NCBI GenBank assembly: GCA_964480725.1
Contig: CAYZQO010000003.1
Span: forward strand, 62,001-126,000
DNA: 64,000 nucleotides
DNA from: JAFGBI01 sp964480725
GTDB lineage: Bacteria; Myxococcota_A; Polyangia; Polyangiales; Polyangiaceae
Reading direction: 5' to 3'
How positions within the stretch are numbered: the first letter of the stretch is position 1; the number at the start of each line of letters is the position of its first letter. Positions 1 through 7,595 of this stretch are shown here, in pieces. The notes beneath the pieces are model-generated. The model was not told the origin of the DNA. It did not search any database and worked only from the letters and a program-made list of their open reading frames with translations. Position numbers and translations under genes: made by a program.

Positions 1-6
1 GGCCTC

Positions 7-681
7 GTGTCCCGCCAGTACACCGTCCACGTTGCCGATCTCGAGGACGGGCCGCACAGCTATGGCTGGGACCTTCCGGTTCCCTGGCTCGAACAGGCGC
101 TGCTGGACACGGAGGCGACGCCGCGGGGCGGAGGGCGCGCGGACGTCACCTTGACCCTCACCGGGCGCGACGTGCTGGTCCGCGGTTCGGTCGGCGCACC
201 GATCGTGATGCCGTGCGTGATCACCCTCGACCCGGTCCCCATCGACGTTGTGGCGAGCCTCGCCCTGCTCCTCACTCCGCCGCCGGTCCCCCGCCGGGGA
301 CAGCGAGCGCGATCGGTGACGAACGGTAACGGGCCTCGCCCCCGTCGCCAGGGAAGGGATGACGCAGGGCAGGGCGGCCGGTCTAACTCAAGAGCGGCCT
401 ACGGAGTCGCCTCGGGCTGGGGGGATGACGCGACGCTCTCCGACGAGGACGCGGGGCGCGACGGGTACGACGGCGAGGTGGTCATCCTCGACGAGTTCTT
501 CCGCGAGGCGATCCTGCTCGAACTGCCCATGGCGCCGCGACGATCCGACTTGCCTTCGGGGTCCGATGAAGCTACTGCTCACCGCTCCGCGGAGTCTTTA
601 GCGGCCAGCGGGCCGCCATTGGATCCGCGCCTGCTGCCGCTGGCCGCCATCGCGCGCCGCCTGCGCAAGAACAAGGAGTAG
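7..681 (+). CDS. DUF177 (YceD family) protein, rpmF-linked
   Basis: A 224-aa protein with a GTG start near the window edge; a start further upstream cannot be excluded. YceD/DUF177 proteins are of uncertain biochemical function, are genetically linked to ribosomal protein L32, and have been tied to 23S rRNA metabolism in bacteria and plastids. The family signature is near the C-terminus: an acidic stretch, then EAILLELPMAP, matching the usual LLxLPxxPxC motif. The cysteines that often follow this motif are absent here (RRSDLPSG). Residues about 95-145 form a low-complexity Arg/Gly/Asp-rich insert that looks like a disordered linker between two halves. The stop lies 4 nt before rpmF, so the pair is cotranscribed. 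The family call rests on the motif plus the rpmF linkage. Confidence 0.8.
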   Translation: MSRQYTVHVADLEDGPHSYGWDLPVPWLEQALLDTEATPRGGGRADVTLTLTGRDVLVRGSVGAPIVMPCVITLDPVPIDVVASLALLLTPPPVPRRGQRARSVTNGNGPRPRRQGRDDAGQGGRSNSRAAYGVASGWGDDATLSDEDAGRDGYDGEVVILDEFFREAILLELPMAPRRSDLPSGSDEATAHRSAESLAASGPPLDPRLLPLAAIARRLRKNKE

Positions 682-685
682 ACCC

Positions 686-886
686 GTGGCCGTCCCCAAG
701 CGCCGAAAGTCGAGCAGCCGGCGAGACATGCGGCGTGCGCAGCATGACAAAGTCGAGGCCCCGAACCTCATCCCCTGCCCGAACTGCTCTGCCCCGATGG
801 TCGCGCACCGAGTCTGCCCCTCTTGCGGTCAGTACCGGGGCCGGGCGGTGCTCGCGAAGGCCGGTACGGGATCGGGCACGGAGTGA
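686..886 (+). CDS. rpmF: 50S ribosomal protein L32
   Basis: A 66-aa basic protein of the large ribosomal subunit. It begins with the L32 signature AVPKRRKSSSRRDMRRAQH and carries a zinc-ribbon of two CxxC pairs (CPNC and CPSC), followed by HRVCPSCGQYRGR. Length and order match bacterial L32, with a short Gly/Thr-rich tail after residue 58. GTG start 4 nt after the DUF177 gene. In most proteobacteria rpmF is followed by plsX and fabH; here about 170 bp of hairpin-rich DNA and then fabH follow, with no plsX. Confidence 0.97.
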   Translation: MAVPKRRKSSSRRDMRRAQHDKVEAPNLIPCPNCSAPMVAHRVCPSCGQYRGRAVLAKAGTGSGTE

Positions 887-898
887 CGGGACCCCACA

Positions 899-967
899 CG
901 ATCGGCCGATCGGCCTATTCCCGGCGTTCGGGAGCCTCTGCTCGGTCGGTCCCGAAATCGGGTTTTC
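899..967 (+). terminator. Palindromic region after rpmF, likely terminator
   Basis: A perfect 14-bp palindrome (CGATCGGCCGATCG, 899-912), then a TCCCG/CGGGA stem-loop near 919-932, then CCCGA-A-rich-CGGG followed by TTTT at about 951-965. The last element looks like a short intrinsic terminator for the DUF177-rpmF transcript. The stem is short, so this is a modest call. Confidence 0.35.
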
Positions 968-1004
968 CCGGGAGCGGAGTGCCTCGGGCGGTGGTGTGTG
1001 CGCT

Positions 1005-1050
1005 TGGTTCAACCATTTCTGGTGACGAGCCCGCGGGCACGTCGTAACGA
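1005..1050 (+). promoter_or_regulatory. fabH promoter with upstream inverted repeat
   Basis: A -35-like GTGACG (1022-1027), 17-nt spacer and -10-like TAACGA (1045-1050) end 6 nt before the fabH GTG, so transcription would begin at or next to the start codon. No Shine-Dalgarno is present. Just upstream, TGGTTCAACCA (1005-1015) is an interrupted palindrome that could bind a regulator; the same core recurs twice near 10.1 kb. Read by eye from consensus. Confidence 0.4.
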
Positions 1051-1056
1051 GACATC

Positions 1057-2043
1057 GTGGTCCTAGGCAGCCGGATCGCAGGGACCGGGTCCTATGCGCC
1101 CGCCCGGGTATTGACCAACGCCGACCTCGAGCGGCTGGTGGACACTTCGGACGAGTGGATCAGGGAACGCACGGGGATCAAGGAGCGCCGGATCGCCGCC
1201 GACGACGAGTGCACGAGCGACATGGCGCTCCGCGCGGCTCGTTCTGCCCTCCAGGCGGCGGGCCTCGAGCCGCGAGATCTCGACATGATCGTGGTGGGCA
1301 CGATCTCGCCGGACCGCCAGCTCCCGGCGTGTGCCGCCTATCTGCAGCAGAAGCTCGGCGTCACGGGGATGCCCGCGTTCGATGTCAGCGCGGCCTGCGC
1401 GGGGTTTCTCTACGCCCTCACCATCGGCGACCAGTTCATCCGCAACGGCACCCACCGCCACGTGCTGGTGGTCGGCGTGGAACTGCTGAGCCGGGTCATC
1501 AACTGGGCCGACCGGAACACCTGCGTGCTCTTCGGCGATGGAGCTGGCGCCGTCGTGCTGGCCCCGGCGACCGAAGAAACCGGCCGCGTCCTGTCGAGCC
1601 GCCTCCACACCGACTCAACCTTCATCGACTCCCTCTACATCCCCGCCGGGGGGAGCCGCGAGCCGCTAACCCCTGCCGGCCTCGAGGCGCGCCGCAACAC
1701 GGTCCAGATGGTCGGCAACGATGTCTTCCGGGTGGCGGTGAAGAACCTCTCCAGCGCCTCGCGCGCCGCGATCGAGGCCGCCGGGATCGCGCCGAGCGAC
1801 GTCGACTGGGTGGTCCCCCACCAGGCCAACCTCCGGATCATCGCCCAGGTGTCGGCGCGCCTCGGCATCCCGCTCGAGCGGTTCGTGATCAACATCGATC
1901 GTTACGGGAACACCTCCAGCGCCTCGATCCCACTCGCCCTCGATGAGGCCGTGCGCGACGGTCGCGCCCGCACCGGCCACACGGTGCTGATGTGCGCGCT
2001 CGGGGCGGGGATCTCCTGGGCTTCTGCGCTGGTCCGCCTCTGA
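1057..2043 (+). CDS. fabH: Beta-ketoacyl-ACP synthase III (FabH)
   Basis: A 328-aa thiolase-fold enzyme that starts fatty acid synthesis by condensing acetyl-CoA (or a branched primer) with malonyl-ACP in the cytoplasm. The full Cys-His-Asn triad is visible: C114 in VSAACAGF, H255 in VPHQANLR and N285 in DRYGNTSS. The N-terminal DTSDEWIRERTGIKERRIA block is characteristic of FabH. Length fits the family (about 320 aa). The GTG start lies right after a candidate promoter with no Shine-Dalgarno. It begins the fab cluster fabH-fabD-acpP-fabF. plsX, normally just upstream, is not here. Confidence 0.96.
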   Translation: MVLGSRIAGTGSYAPARVLTNADLERLVDTSDEWIRERTGIKERRIAADDECTSDMALRAARSALQAAGLEPRDLDMIVVGTISPDRQLPACAAYLQQKLGVTGMPAFDVSAACAGFLYALTIGDQFIRNGTHRHVLVVGVELLSRVINWADRNTCVLFGDGAGAVVLAPATEETGRVLSSRLHTDSTFIDSLYIPAGGSREPLTPAGLEARRNTVQMVGNDVFRVAVKNLSSASRAAIEAAGIAPSDVDWVVPHQANLRIIAQVSARLGIPLERFVINIDRYGNTSSASIPLALDEAVRDGRARTGHTVLMCALGAGISWASALVRL

Positions 2044-2080
2044 CCGGCGCATTTCGCAGCCAGCGAAAGTCCCTACGCGC

Positions 2081-2110
2081 TTGACGAACGGGCAGTGAGT
2101 CCGCTAGCGG
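2081..2110 (+). promoter_or_regulatory. fabD promoter
   Basis: TTGACG (2081-2086) and TAGCGG (2105-2110) are separated by 18 nt; predicted start about 2117, 12 nt before the fabD ATG. A good Shine-Dalgarno (AAGGAG, 2120-2125) follows. This gives fabD a promoter of its own besides read-through from fabH. Confidence 0.45.
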
Positions 2111-2128
2111 CACGCGACGAAGGAGCGG

Positions 2129-3067
2129 ATGACCGTGATCGCGTGGCTGTTTCCGGGACAGGGCGCCCAGACCGTGGGCATGGGCGAGGAGCTGTTCGAA
2201 GGCTCGCCGGCCGCGCGCGCGGTCTTCGAGCGGGCCGACGCCGCACTCGGCTGGTCCGTGTCGAAGCTCTGCTTTGAAGGGCCCCCTGAGGCCCTCCAGC
2301 TCACCGCCAACACCCAGCCGGCCCTGGTCACCGTCAGCATGGCGGCCCTAGCCGCACTGCGCGAGGCCTTTCCGGCGCTCACCGAGCCCGCCTTCGTGGC
2401 CGGGCACTCGCTCGGCGAGTACAGCGCGCTGGTCGCGGCGGACGCCCTCACGCTCGAGGACGCGGTCCGCCTCGTTCACCTGCGCGGCCGCGCCATGCAG
2501 GAGGCCGTGCCGGCCGGCCTTGGGACGATGGCTGCGGTGATGGCGGACGCGGACGTGGTGACCGAGATCTGTGCCGCCGTCGCCCAGGACGAGGTCCTCG
2601 CCCCCGCCAATTTCAACGCGCCCGGGCAGGTCGTCATCGCCGGCCACGTCGCCGCCGTCGCCCGCGCGACCGACCTCGCGCAGGCACGCAGGATCAAGGT
2701 GATGCAGCTCAAGGTGAGCGCGCCTTTCCATTGCGCGCTGATGCGACCCGCCGCGGAGCGGATGCGCGCCGCGCTCGCGGAGGTTTCGCTCGGGAAACCG
2801 CGCTGGCCGGTCGTCGCCAACGTCACTGGAGAGCCCATGACCGACCCGGGACGGATCCGGGAGCTCCTGGTTCGGCAGGTCGACGGCTCGGTCCGCTGGG
2901 AACAATCGGTGCGATGGATGGCCGACCAAGCGGTCACCCAGGCGCTCGAGATCGGGTCAGGTCGCGTCCTTGCCGGCCTCGTGAAGCGTATCGACCGTCG
3001 CGTGTCCGTCTTGAGCGTCGGGGACATCGAGGCGATGGATGAGGCGAGGGCGTTTTTCTCAGCCTAG
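2129..3067 (+). CDS. fabD: Malonyl-CoA:ACP transacylase (FabD)
   Basis: A 312-aa enzyme that moves malonyl from CoA to the phosphopantetheine of acyl carrier protein, supplying extender units to FabH and FabF. The active-site serine is S94 in AGHSLGEY and the catalytic His is H201 in SAPFHCALM; the early LFPGQGAQ motif is also present. Length equals the usual 305-315 aa. The ATG is chosen because AAGGAG precedes it by 3-4 nt. fabG, which in most bacteria follows fabD, is replaced by about 610 bp without a convincing gene before acpP. Confidence 0.96.
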   Translation: MTVIAWLFPGQGAQTVGMGEELFEGSPAARAVFERADAALGWSVSKLCFEGPPEALQLTANTQPALVTVSMAALAALREAFPALTEPAFVAGHSLGEYSALVAADALTLEDAVRLVHLRGRAMQEAVPAGLGTMAAVMADADVVTEICAAVAQDEVLAPANFNAPGQVVIAGHVAAVARATDLAQARRIKVMQLKVSAPFHCALMRPAAERMRAALAEVSLGKPRWPVVANVTGEPMTDPGRIRELLVRQVDGSVRWEQSVRWMADQAVTQALEIGSGRVLAGLVKRIDRRVSVLSVGDIEAMDEARAFFSA

Positions 3068-3676
3068 ATCGTCGAGCCGGCCGGCCTAAACGTTCCTCGG
3101 CAGGACCTATCCGATCATCTTTCGGGCTTGACCGCACGCAGAGCATGGTAAACACGGCCGCCGTTCCTGCCGTCCCCCTGCAGGATTGATATGTTCGATC
3201 TCAGCGGAAGGACTGAACTCGTCAGCGCTCAGCCTCGGGCCCGCACGGCCGGAGCGGGCTCCGCATGGCCGCAGCGAAGAACCCGCCCGGTCGTGGCGGA
3301 GGTCTGGCCGCGCGGGCTCCGCGCCGCAGTCGAGCAGGCTGGCCGGGTTGCCATCGATCCCGCCGACCTCGAGCGATGCCGCGTGCCGTCGCCCAGCGGA
3401 GCGGCCAGGTCCAGGGCCGCTAACGCGCACGGTTTCCGGGACGAGTCGGGGCCCCCTCGGGCGCCGCGACGGGGGCAGCCCCGGCAGGCGACGAACAGCG
3501 GAGCCGCGGAGTTCGGCAGAGAGCGCGCCCACCGCCCGCCCGATGAGTCGGCGCCGCGCGCCCGCCACGCAGCTCGCGTGGCGGACGGGAGGGAGCAGTA
3601 AGCGCGAATTTCCTGGGTACGCCCAGTCAACCCAACAGAAGCGGGGCGATCGTCGTGAGAGCCCCCCGGAGGCATC
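3068..3676. other. Gene-free gap where fabG would be expected
   Basis: About 610 bp between fabD and acpP. Open frames exist on both strands, but their translations are Arg/Ala/Pro-rich with no fold signature. No Rossmann glycine motif (GxxxGxG) or YxxxK of a FabG remnant was seen. A weak promoter-like TTGACC (3128-3133) with an A-rich stretch near 3149-3154 may drive acpP; its spacing (15 nt) is poor. Confidence 0.5.
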
Positions 3677-3925
3677 ATGGCGGAAGGTCAGAAGATCGAG
3701 GCCGAGGTCAAGCGGATCATCAAGGAGCAGCTCGACGTAGACGAGAAGGACATCAAGCCCGAGTCGACGTTCATCGACGACCTCGGCGCCGACTCGCTCG
3801 GTCTGGTGGAGCTCGTGCTTGCGTTCGAGGAGCAGTTCGAGATCGACATCCCGGACGAGGACACGGAGAAGATACGGACGGTCCAGGACGCGGTCGACTA
3901 CATCCAGAAGCACAGCAACGGCTGA
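3677..3925 (+). CDS. acpP: Acyl carrier protein
   Basis: An 82-aa acidic helical protein that carries growing acyl chains on 4-prime-phosphopantetheine. The attachment serine is S40 in DDLGADSLGLVELV, within the ACP helix-II motif; the residue after DSL is Gly where many ACPs have Asp. A strong Shine-Dalgarno (CGGAGG) precedes the ATG, fitting very high expression. It lies between fabD and fabF and serves all enzymes of this cluster. Confidence 0.97.
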   Translation: MAEGQKIEAEVKRIIKEQLDVDEKDIKPESTFIDDLGADSLGLVELVLAFEEQFEIDIPDEDTEKIRTVQDAVDYIQKHSNG

Positions 3926-4036
3926 GCTCGCCCACGCCACCTTCGACGTGCGCGGCGGGGGCGGTCCGCGCGCGTCGGGGTGAGCACCCCGTTCTTGGAG
4001 CACCCGGCCCCGTGCCGCGAAACCCCGCGAGAGAAT

Positions 4037-5284
4037 ATGGAGCGCGTCGTCGTCACCGGAATCGGGCTGGTCACTCCCCTCGGTAATTCGACCGAGGCGA
4101 CGTGGGAGAACGTCACCGCAGGCAAGAGCGGGGCGACTCTTGTCACTCTCTTCCCCTGCGGCGAGGAGTATCCGACCCGCATCGCCTGCGAGGTCAAGGA
4201 CTTCGACCCGACGCTGTATATCGAAAGGAAGAAGCTCAAGGAGGTCGCCCGCTTCATCCCCTTCTCGCTCGGCGCGACCCGGATGGCGATCGAGCAGGCC
4301 AACCTTCAGCTCTCCGAGGAGGAGCGCGAGACGGTCGGCGTCTACATCGGGGTCGGCCTGGGTGGGATCGAGTTTCTGGAGCGCTGCACCCTCACCGTCG
4401 AAAACAAGGGGCCCACCAAGGTGACCCCGTACACCATCCCGGCGCTCATCGCGAACATGGCGGCGGGGAGGATCTCGATCGACTACGGCTTCAAGGGTCC
4501 GAGCTTCTGCATCACTAGCGCTTGCTCGTCCAGCGCACATGCGATCGGAGAGGCGATGCGGGTCGTGCAGGCGGGCCGTGCGGACGTCATGATCGCGGGT
4601 GGAGCGGAAGCGACCGTCTCCCCGGTAGGGATCTCGGGCTTCTCGGCGATGTTCGCGCTGAGCCGCCGCAACGCGGAGCCGGAGCGAGCAAGCCGTCCTT
4701 GGGATCGGGCACGGGATGGATTCGTGGTCGGCGAGGGTGCCGGGACGCTCGTGCTCGAATCCCTCACCCACGCCCGACGCCGCGGCGCCCGCATCCTCGG
4801 CGAGCTTCGGGGTTACGGCGCCACCAGCGACGCCTACCACATCACCAAGCCAGCACCCGAAGGGGAAGGCGGGGCGCGAGCGATGCGCCTGGCGCTGAAG
4901 GACGCGGGGCTCGCCGGGGAATCGATCGACTACATCAACGCCCACGGGACCTCCACGCCAGCGGGGGACGTCGAGGAGTCCAAGGCGGTGGTCCGGGTCT
5001 TCGGGCCGCACGCGGTGGAGCATCGCCTCTGGGTCAGCTCGACCAAGTCGATGATGGGCCACTTGCTCGGCGCCGCAGGCGCGGTCGAAGCGGCGATGTG
5101 CCTGAAGGCGATCGAAACCGGCGTCGTCCCCCCGACCATCAACCTCGAGGACCCCGATTCGGAGTGTGTGCTCGACTTCGTGCCGCACCAGGCGCGGGAG
5201 CGTCGCGTGCGGAACGCGATCTCGAACTCCTTCGGCTTCGGGGGGACCAATGCCTCCCTCGTCATTTCCGCGTTCGAGGACTAG
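4037..5284 (+). CDS. fabF: Beta-ketoacyl-ACP synthase II (FabF)
   Basis: A 415-aa condensing enzyme that elongates acyl-ACP with malonyl-ACP. The Cys-His-His triad is intact: C163 in TSACSSSAHAIG, H303 in NAHGTSTPAGD and H342 in KSMMGHLLGAAG; the C-terminal NSFGFGGTNASL motif is present. The start at ATG 4037 is preferred to an upstream GTG at 3980 because MERVVVTGIGLVTPLG is where the family begins and the numbering then matches other FabF enzymes. It ends the fab cluster, 110 bp after acpP. Confidence 0.96.
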   Translation: MERVVVTGIGLVTPLGNSTEATWENVTAGKSGATLVTLFPCGEEYPTRIACEVKDFDPTLYIERKKLKEVARFIPFSLGATRMAIEQANLQLSEEERETVGVYIGVGLGGIEFLERCTLTVENKGPTKVTPYTIPALIANMAAGRISIDYGFKGPSFCITSACSSSAHAIGEAMRVVQAGRADVMIAGGAEATVSPVGISGFSAMFALSRRNAEPERASRPWDRARDGFVVGEGAGTLVLESLTHARRRGARILGELRGYGATSDAYHITKPAPEGEGGARAMRLALKDAGLAGESIDYINAHGTSTPAGDVEESKAVVRVFGPHAVEHRLWVSSTKSMMGHLLGAAGAVEAAMCLKAIETGVVPPTINLEDPDSECVLDFVPHQARERRVRNAISNSFGFGGTNASLVISAFED

Positions 5285-5337
5285 GCCGGACGCGGCCGGC
5301 GGTGCCCACGCCACGCCAGCGCCGGGGACGATGAGCG

Positions 5338-5802
5338 ATGCGGTGCCCCTTCTGCGGAATGTTGGACAGCCGGGTCGTCGACTCAAGACTCGCCTCGGAG
5401 GGGACGCTGACGTGGCGACGCCGCGAGTGCGACGCCTGCAAGCGCCGCTTCACGACCTACGAGCGGGTCGAGCACACCCTCCCAATGGTGAAGAAGCGCG
5501 ACGGGAAGCGTGAGCCCTTCGACCGGGAGAAGATCCTGCGCAGTCTGCTCATCGCGTGCAAGAAGCGCCCCGTCTCCGCGGAAGCCGTGGAGGCCCAGGT
5601 CGGGGAACTCGAACGCGAGTTCGCCCTCTCGGGGGAGCGCGAAGTGGCCTCGCAGGTGATCGGAGAGCGCGTGATGCAGCGGCTCAAGGCGCTCGACGAG
5701 GTGGCCTACGTGAGGTTCGCCAGCGTCTACCGGTCTTTCCGGGACGTCGGAGACTTCATCGAGGAGATGGGCAAGCTTGTTCGCGAGAAGCCGACGGAGT
5801 AG
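5338..5802 (+). CDS. nrdR: Transcriptional repressor NrdR
   Basis: A 154-aa zinc-ribbon/ATP-cone regulator that represses ribonucleotide reductase genes according to ATP/dATP levels. The N-terminal zinc ribbon uses C3/C6 (MRCPFC) and C31/C34 (CDAC); the ATP-cone spans about residues 49-139, beginning VKKRDGKREPFDREKI. Family length is 150-160 aa. It sits 53 bp after fabF and 11 bp before ribD; nrdR-ribD linkage is common. No ribonucleotide reductase gene is in the window, so its target boxes lie elsewhere. Confidence 0.96.
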   Translation: MRCPFCGMLDSRVVDSRLASEGTLTWRRRECDACKRRFTTYERVEHTLPMVKKRDGKREPFDREKILRSLLIACKKRPVSAEAVEAQVGELEREFALSGEREVASQVIGERVMQRLKALDEVAYVRFASVYRSFRDVGDFIEEMGKLVREKPTE

Positions 5803-5813
5803 GTTTGCGCCCG

Positions 5814-6938
5814 ATGGCCGTCGCTGACGTGGACACCCGAATGATGCAGCGCGCGCTGGAGCTCGCGGCTCAGGGTGACCCGTCCCCCAACCCGCACGTC
5901 GGCTCCGTGGTGGCCCGCGAGGAGCAGATCGTCGGCGAGGGTTGCCACCAGTCGGCGGGGCTCGAACACGCGGAGGTCGTCGCCCTGCGTGCCGCCGGGG
6001 ACGCGGCTCGCGGCGCGACGCTGTACGTCACGCTCGAGCCCTGCAACCACGAGGGCCGTACGCCTCCCTGCACGGACGCTATCCTCGCCGCCGGCGTGAG
6101 TCGCCTCGTGATCGGCTGCCGGGACCCCAACCCGACGGTCGCCGGCGAGGGGGCGGAGCGCCTCCGCGCGGCGGGGGTCGACGTCGTCGTCGGCTGCCTC
6201 GAGACCGAGGCGAAGGCCCTCATTCGCCCCTGGCGCAAGTACATCACCGAGCAGATGTCCTACTTGGGCCTCAAGCTGGCCCTCTCACTCGACGGCCGGA
6301 TCGCCACCCGGACCGGCGCCTCGCGCTGGATCACCTGCGCGGACTCGCGCCTTCGGGTGCAAACGCTGCGGTCCGTCCACGACGCGGTGATGATCGGCAT
6401 CAACACGGTCCTCGCTGACGACCCACGTCTCACGGTCCGGGACGTGCCAGGCCGGAGCCCCGTGCGCGTGATCGTGGACAGCAAGCTGCGCCTACCGACC
6501 AACTCCCAAGTGGTGACCACGGCCCGCGAGGTCCCCACCTGCGTCCTCACCACACAGGACGCCTCACGCGCGGTGGGTGAGACGCTCGAGGGGCTAGGGG
6601 TGTCGGTGATCCGGGTTCCGAGCACCGCGGAGGGTCGGTGCGACATGCGCGCAGCGCTGCACGCCCTCGCGGTCCGCGAGGTGGTGAGCGTGCTTTGTGA
6701 GGGTGGCGCGGAGCTCGCCGGAAGCCTGCTTGCCACCCGGCTCCCCGACGAGCTCCACGCCTTCCTAGCCCCCATCCTGCTGGGACCTCGTGGTCGTGCC
6801 GGTGCTGTCGACTGGGCGGGCCCGGAGAACCCCAGCGACGCGCCGCGGATCGATCCCGTCCGCTGGGAGCTGTGTGGCAGTGACGCCTACGTGAACGGCC
6901 CCCTCGTCTACCCCAAGAAGGCGGTCACCGTTTCCTGA
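5814..6938 (+). CDS. ribD: Bifunctional pyrimidine deaminase/reductase RibD
   Basis: A 374-aa riboflavin-biosynthesis enzyme that deaminates the diaminopyrimidine made from GTP and then reduces its ribosyl side chain with NADPH. The N-terminal deaminase domain has the zinc site HAE (GLEHAEVVAL) and PCxxxGxxPPC (EPCNHEGRTPPC). The C-terminal reductase domain starts near residue 145 (YLGLKLALSLDGRIA) and contains ASRWIT and the late VSVLCEGGAELAGSL block. ATG 5814 starts the deaminase in the usual place. The other rib genes are not adjacent; def follows after 139 bp. Confidence 0.95.
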   Translation: MAVADVDTRMMQRALELAAQGDPSPNPHVGSVVAREEQIVGEGCHQSAGLEHAEVVALRAAGDAARGATLYVTLEPCNHEGRTPPCTDAILAAGVSRLVIGCRDPNPTVAGEGAERLRAAGVDVVVGCLETEAKALIRPWRKYITEQMSYLGLKLALSLDGRIATRTGASRWITCADSRLRVQTLRSVHDAVMIGINTVLADDPRLTVRDVPGRSPVRVIVDSKLRLPTNSQVVTTAREVPTCVLTTQDASRAVGETLEGLGVSVIRVPSTAEGRCDMRAALHALAVREVVSVLCEGGAELAGSLLATRLPDELHAFLAPILLGPRGRAGAVDWAGPENPSDAPRIDPVRWELCGSDAYVNGPLVYPKKAVTVS

Positions 6939-7037
6939 CGGAGAGCCGGCTGGCTCCTTCGGGGGCGGGGCGCCGAAGCCGTTGGCCAACGGTTCGTGGC
7001 TCTGGCGCCTGGCGTCCGAGCCCCCTCGGGCCTCCGA

Positions 7038-7065
7038 TTGCGAGCGCGGGGGACGGGTGTTAGAT
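7038..7065 (+). promoter_or_regulatory. def promoter
   Basis: TTGCGA (7038-7043), 16-nt spacer, TTAGAT (7060-7065). The -10 box ends 12 nt before the def ATG, giving a 5-prime leader of only about 6 nt. No Shine-Dalgarno is visible (CTCACCCCGCC precedes the ATG), so def may be translated from a nearly leaderless mRNA. Confidence 0.45.
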
Positions 7066-7077
7066 GCTCACCCCGCC

Positions 7078-7584
7078 ATGACGATACGAGAGATCCTCGT
7101 CTACCCAGATCCCCGCCTGCGCGAAGTGGCGTCCGCCGTCGAGCAGGTGGACGATGAGATCCGCACCTTGATCGACGACATGGCGGAGACGATGTACGCG
7201 GCGCCCGGGGTCGGCCTCGCCGCGACGCAGATCGGCGTCCCGCTCCGGGTGTTCGTGATCGACATCGCGTCGGAAGAGGAGCCGTCGAACCTGCTCACCT
7301 TCGTCAACCCGGAGCTCATGGGGCGAGAGGGGTCGCAGACCTACCGTGAGGGGTGTCTCTCCTTCCCCGGTGTCTCGGAGGACGTCAAACGCGCGGCCCG
7401 CGTCCGGGTGCGAGCGCTCGACCGGGACGGCAAACCGTTCGAGCTGGAGGCGACGGGCCTGCTGGCGGTGGCGGTTCAGCACGAGAACGATCACCTCGAC
7501 GGCGAGCTGATGATCGATCGGGTGAGCCCCCTGCGACGGCGGCTGATGAGCCGGAGGCTTGCCCACCCCAGCGCCGTTGGGTAG
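7078..7584 (+). CDS. def: Peptide deformylase
   Basis: A 168-aa Fe(II)/Zn metalloenzyme that removes the formyl group from N-terminal fMet of new proteins at the ribosome. All three motifs are present: GVGLAATQIG (I), EGCLSFPG (II, metal Cys) and QHENDHLDG (III, HExxH metal ligands). The start at ATG 7078 (MTIREILVYPDPRLR) matches where deformylases begin; an in-frame start 96 nt upstream would add an unlikely leader. No fmt gene follows. The gene ends 11 nt from the convergent FHA gene. Confidence 0.96.
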   Translation: MTIREILVYPDPRLREVASAVEQVDDEIRTLIDDMAETMYAAPGVGLAATQIGVPLRVFVIDIASEEEPSNLLTFVNPELMGREGSQTYREGCLSFPGVSEDVKRAARVRVRALDRDGKPFELEATGLLAVAVQHENDHLDGELMIDRVSPLRRRLMSRRLAHPSAVG

Positions 7585-7595
7585 CGCTTGCGCCG

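Noticed and set aside
3186..3740. Overlapping frames between fabD and acpP
   Set aside because: Low-complexity Arg/Ala/Pro composition, no ribosome site, no recognisable family, and the longest runs into acpP out of frame.
3107..5386. Long minus-strand open frame (about 760 codons) opposite acpP, fabF and the start of nrdR
   Set aside because: Translation is Arg/Gly/Asp-rich with no motifs and it mirrors well-supported genes; such antisense frames follow from extreme third-position GC.
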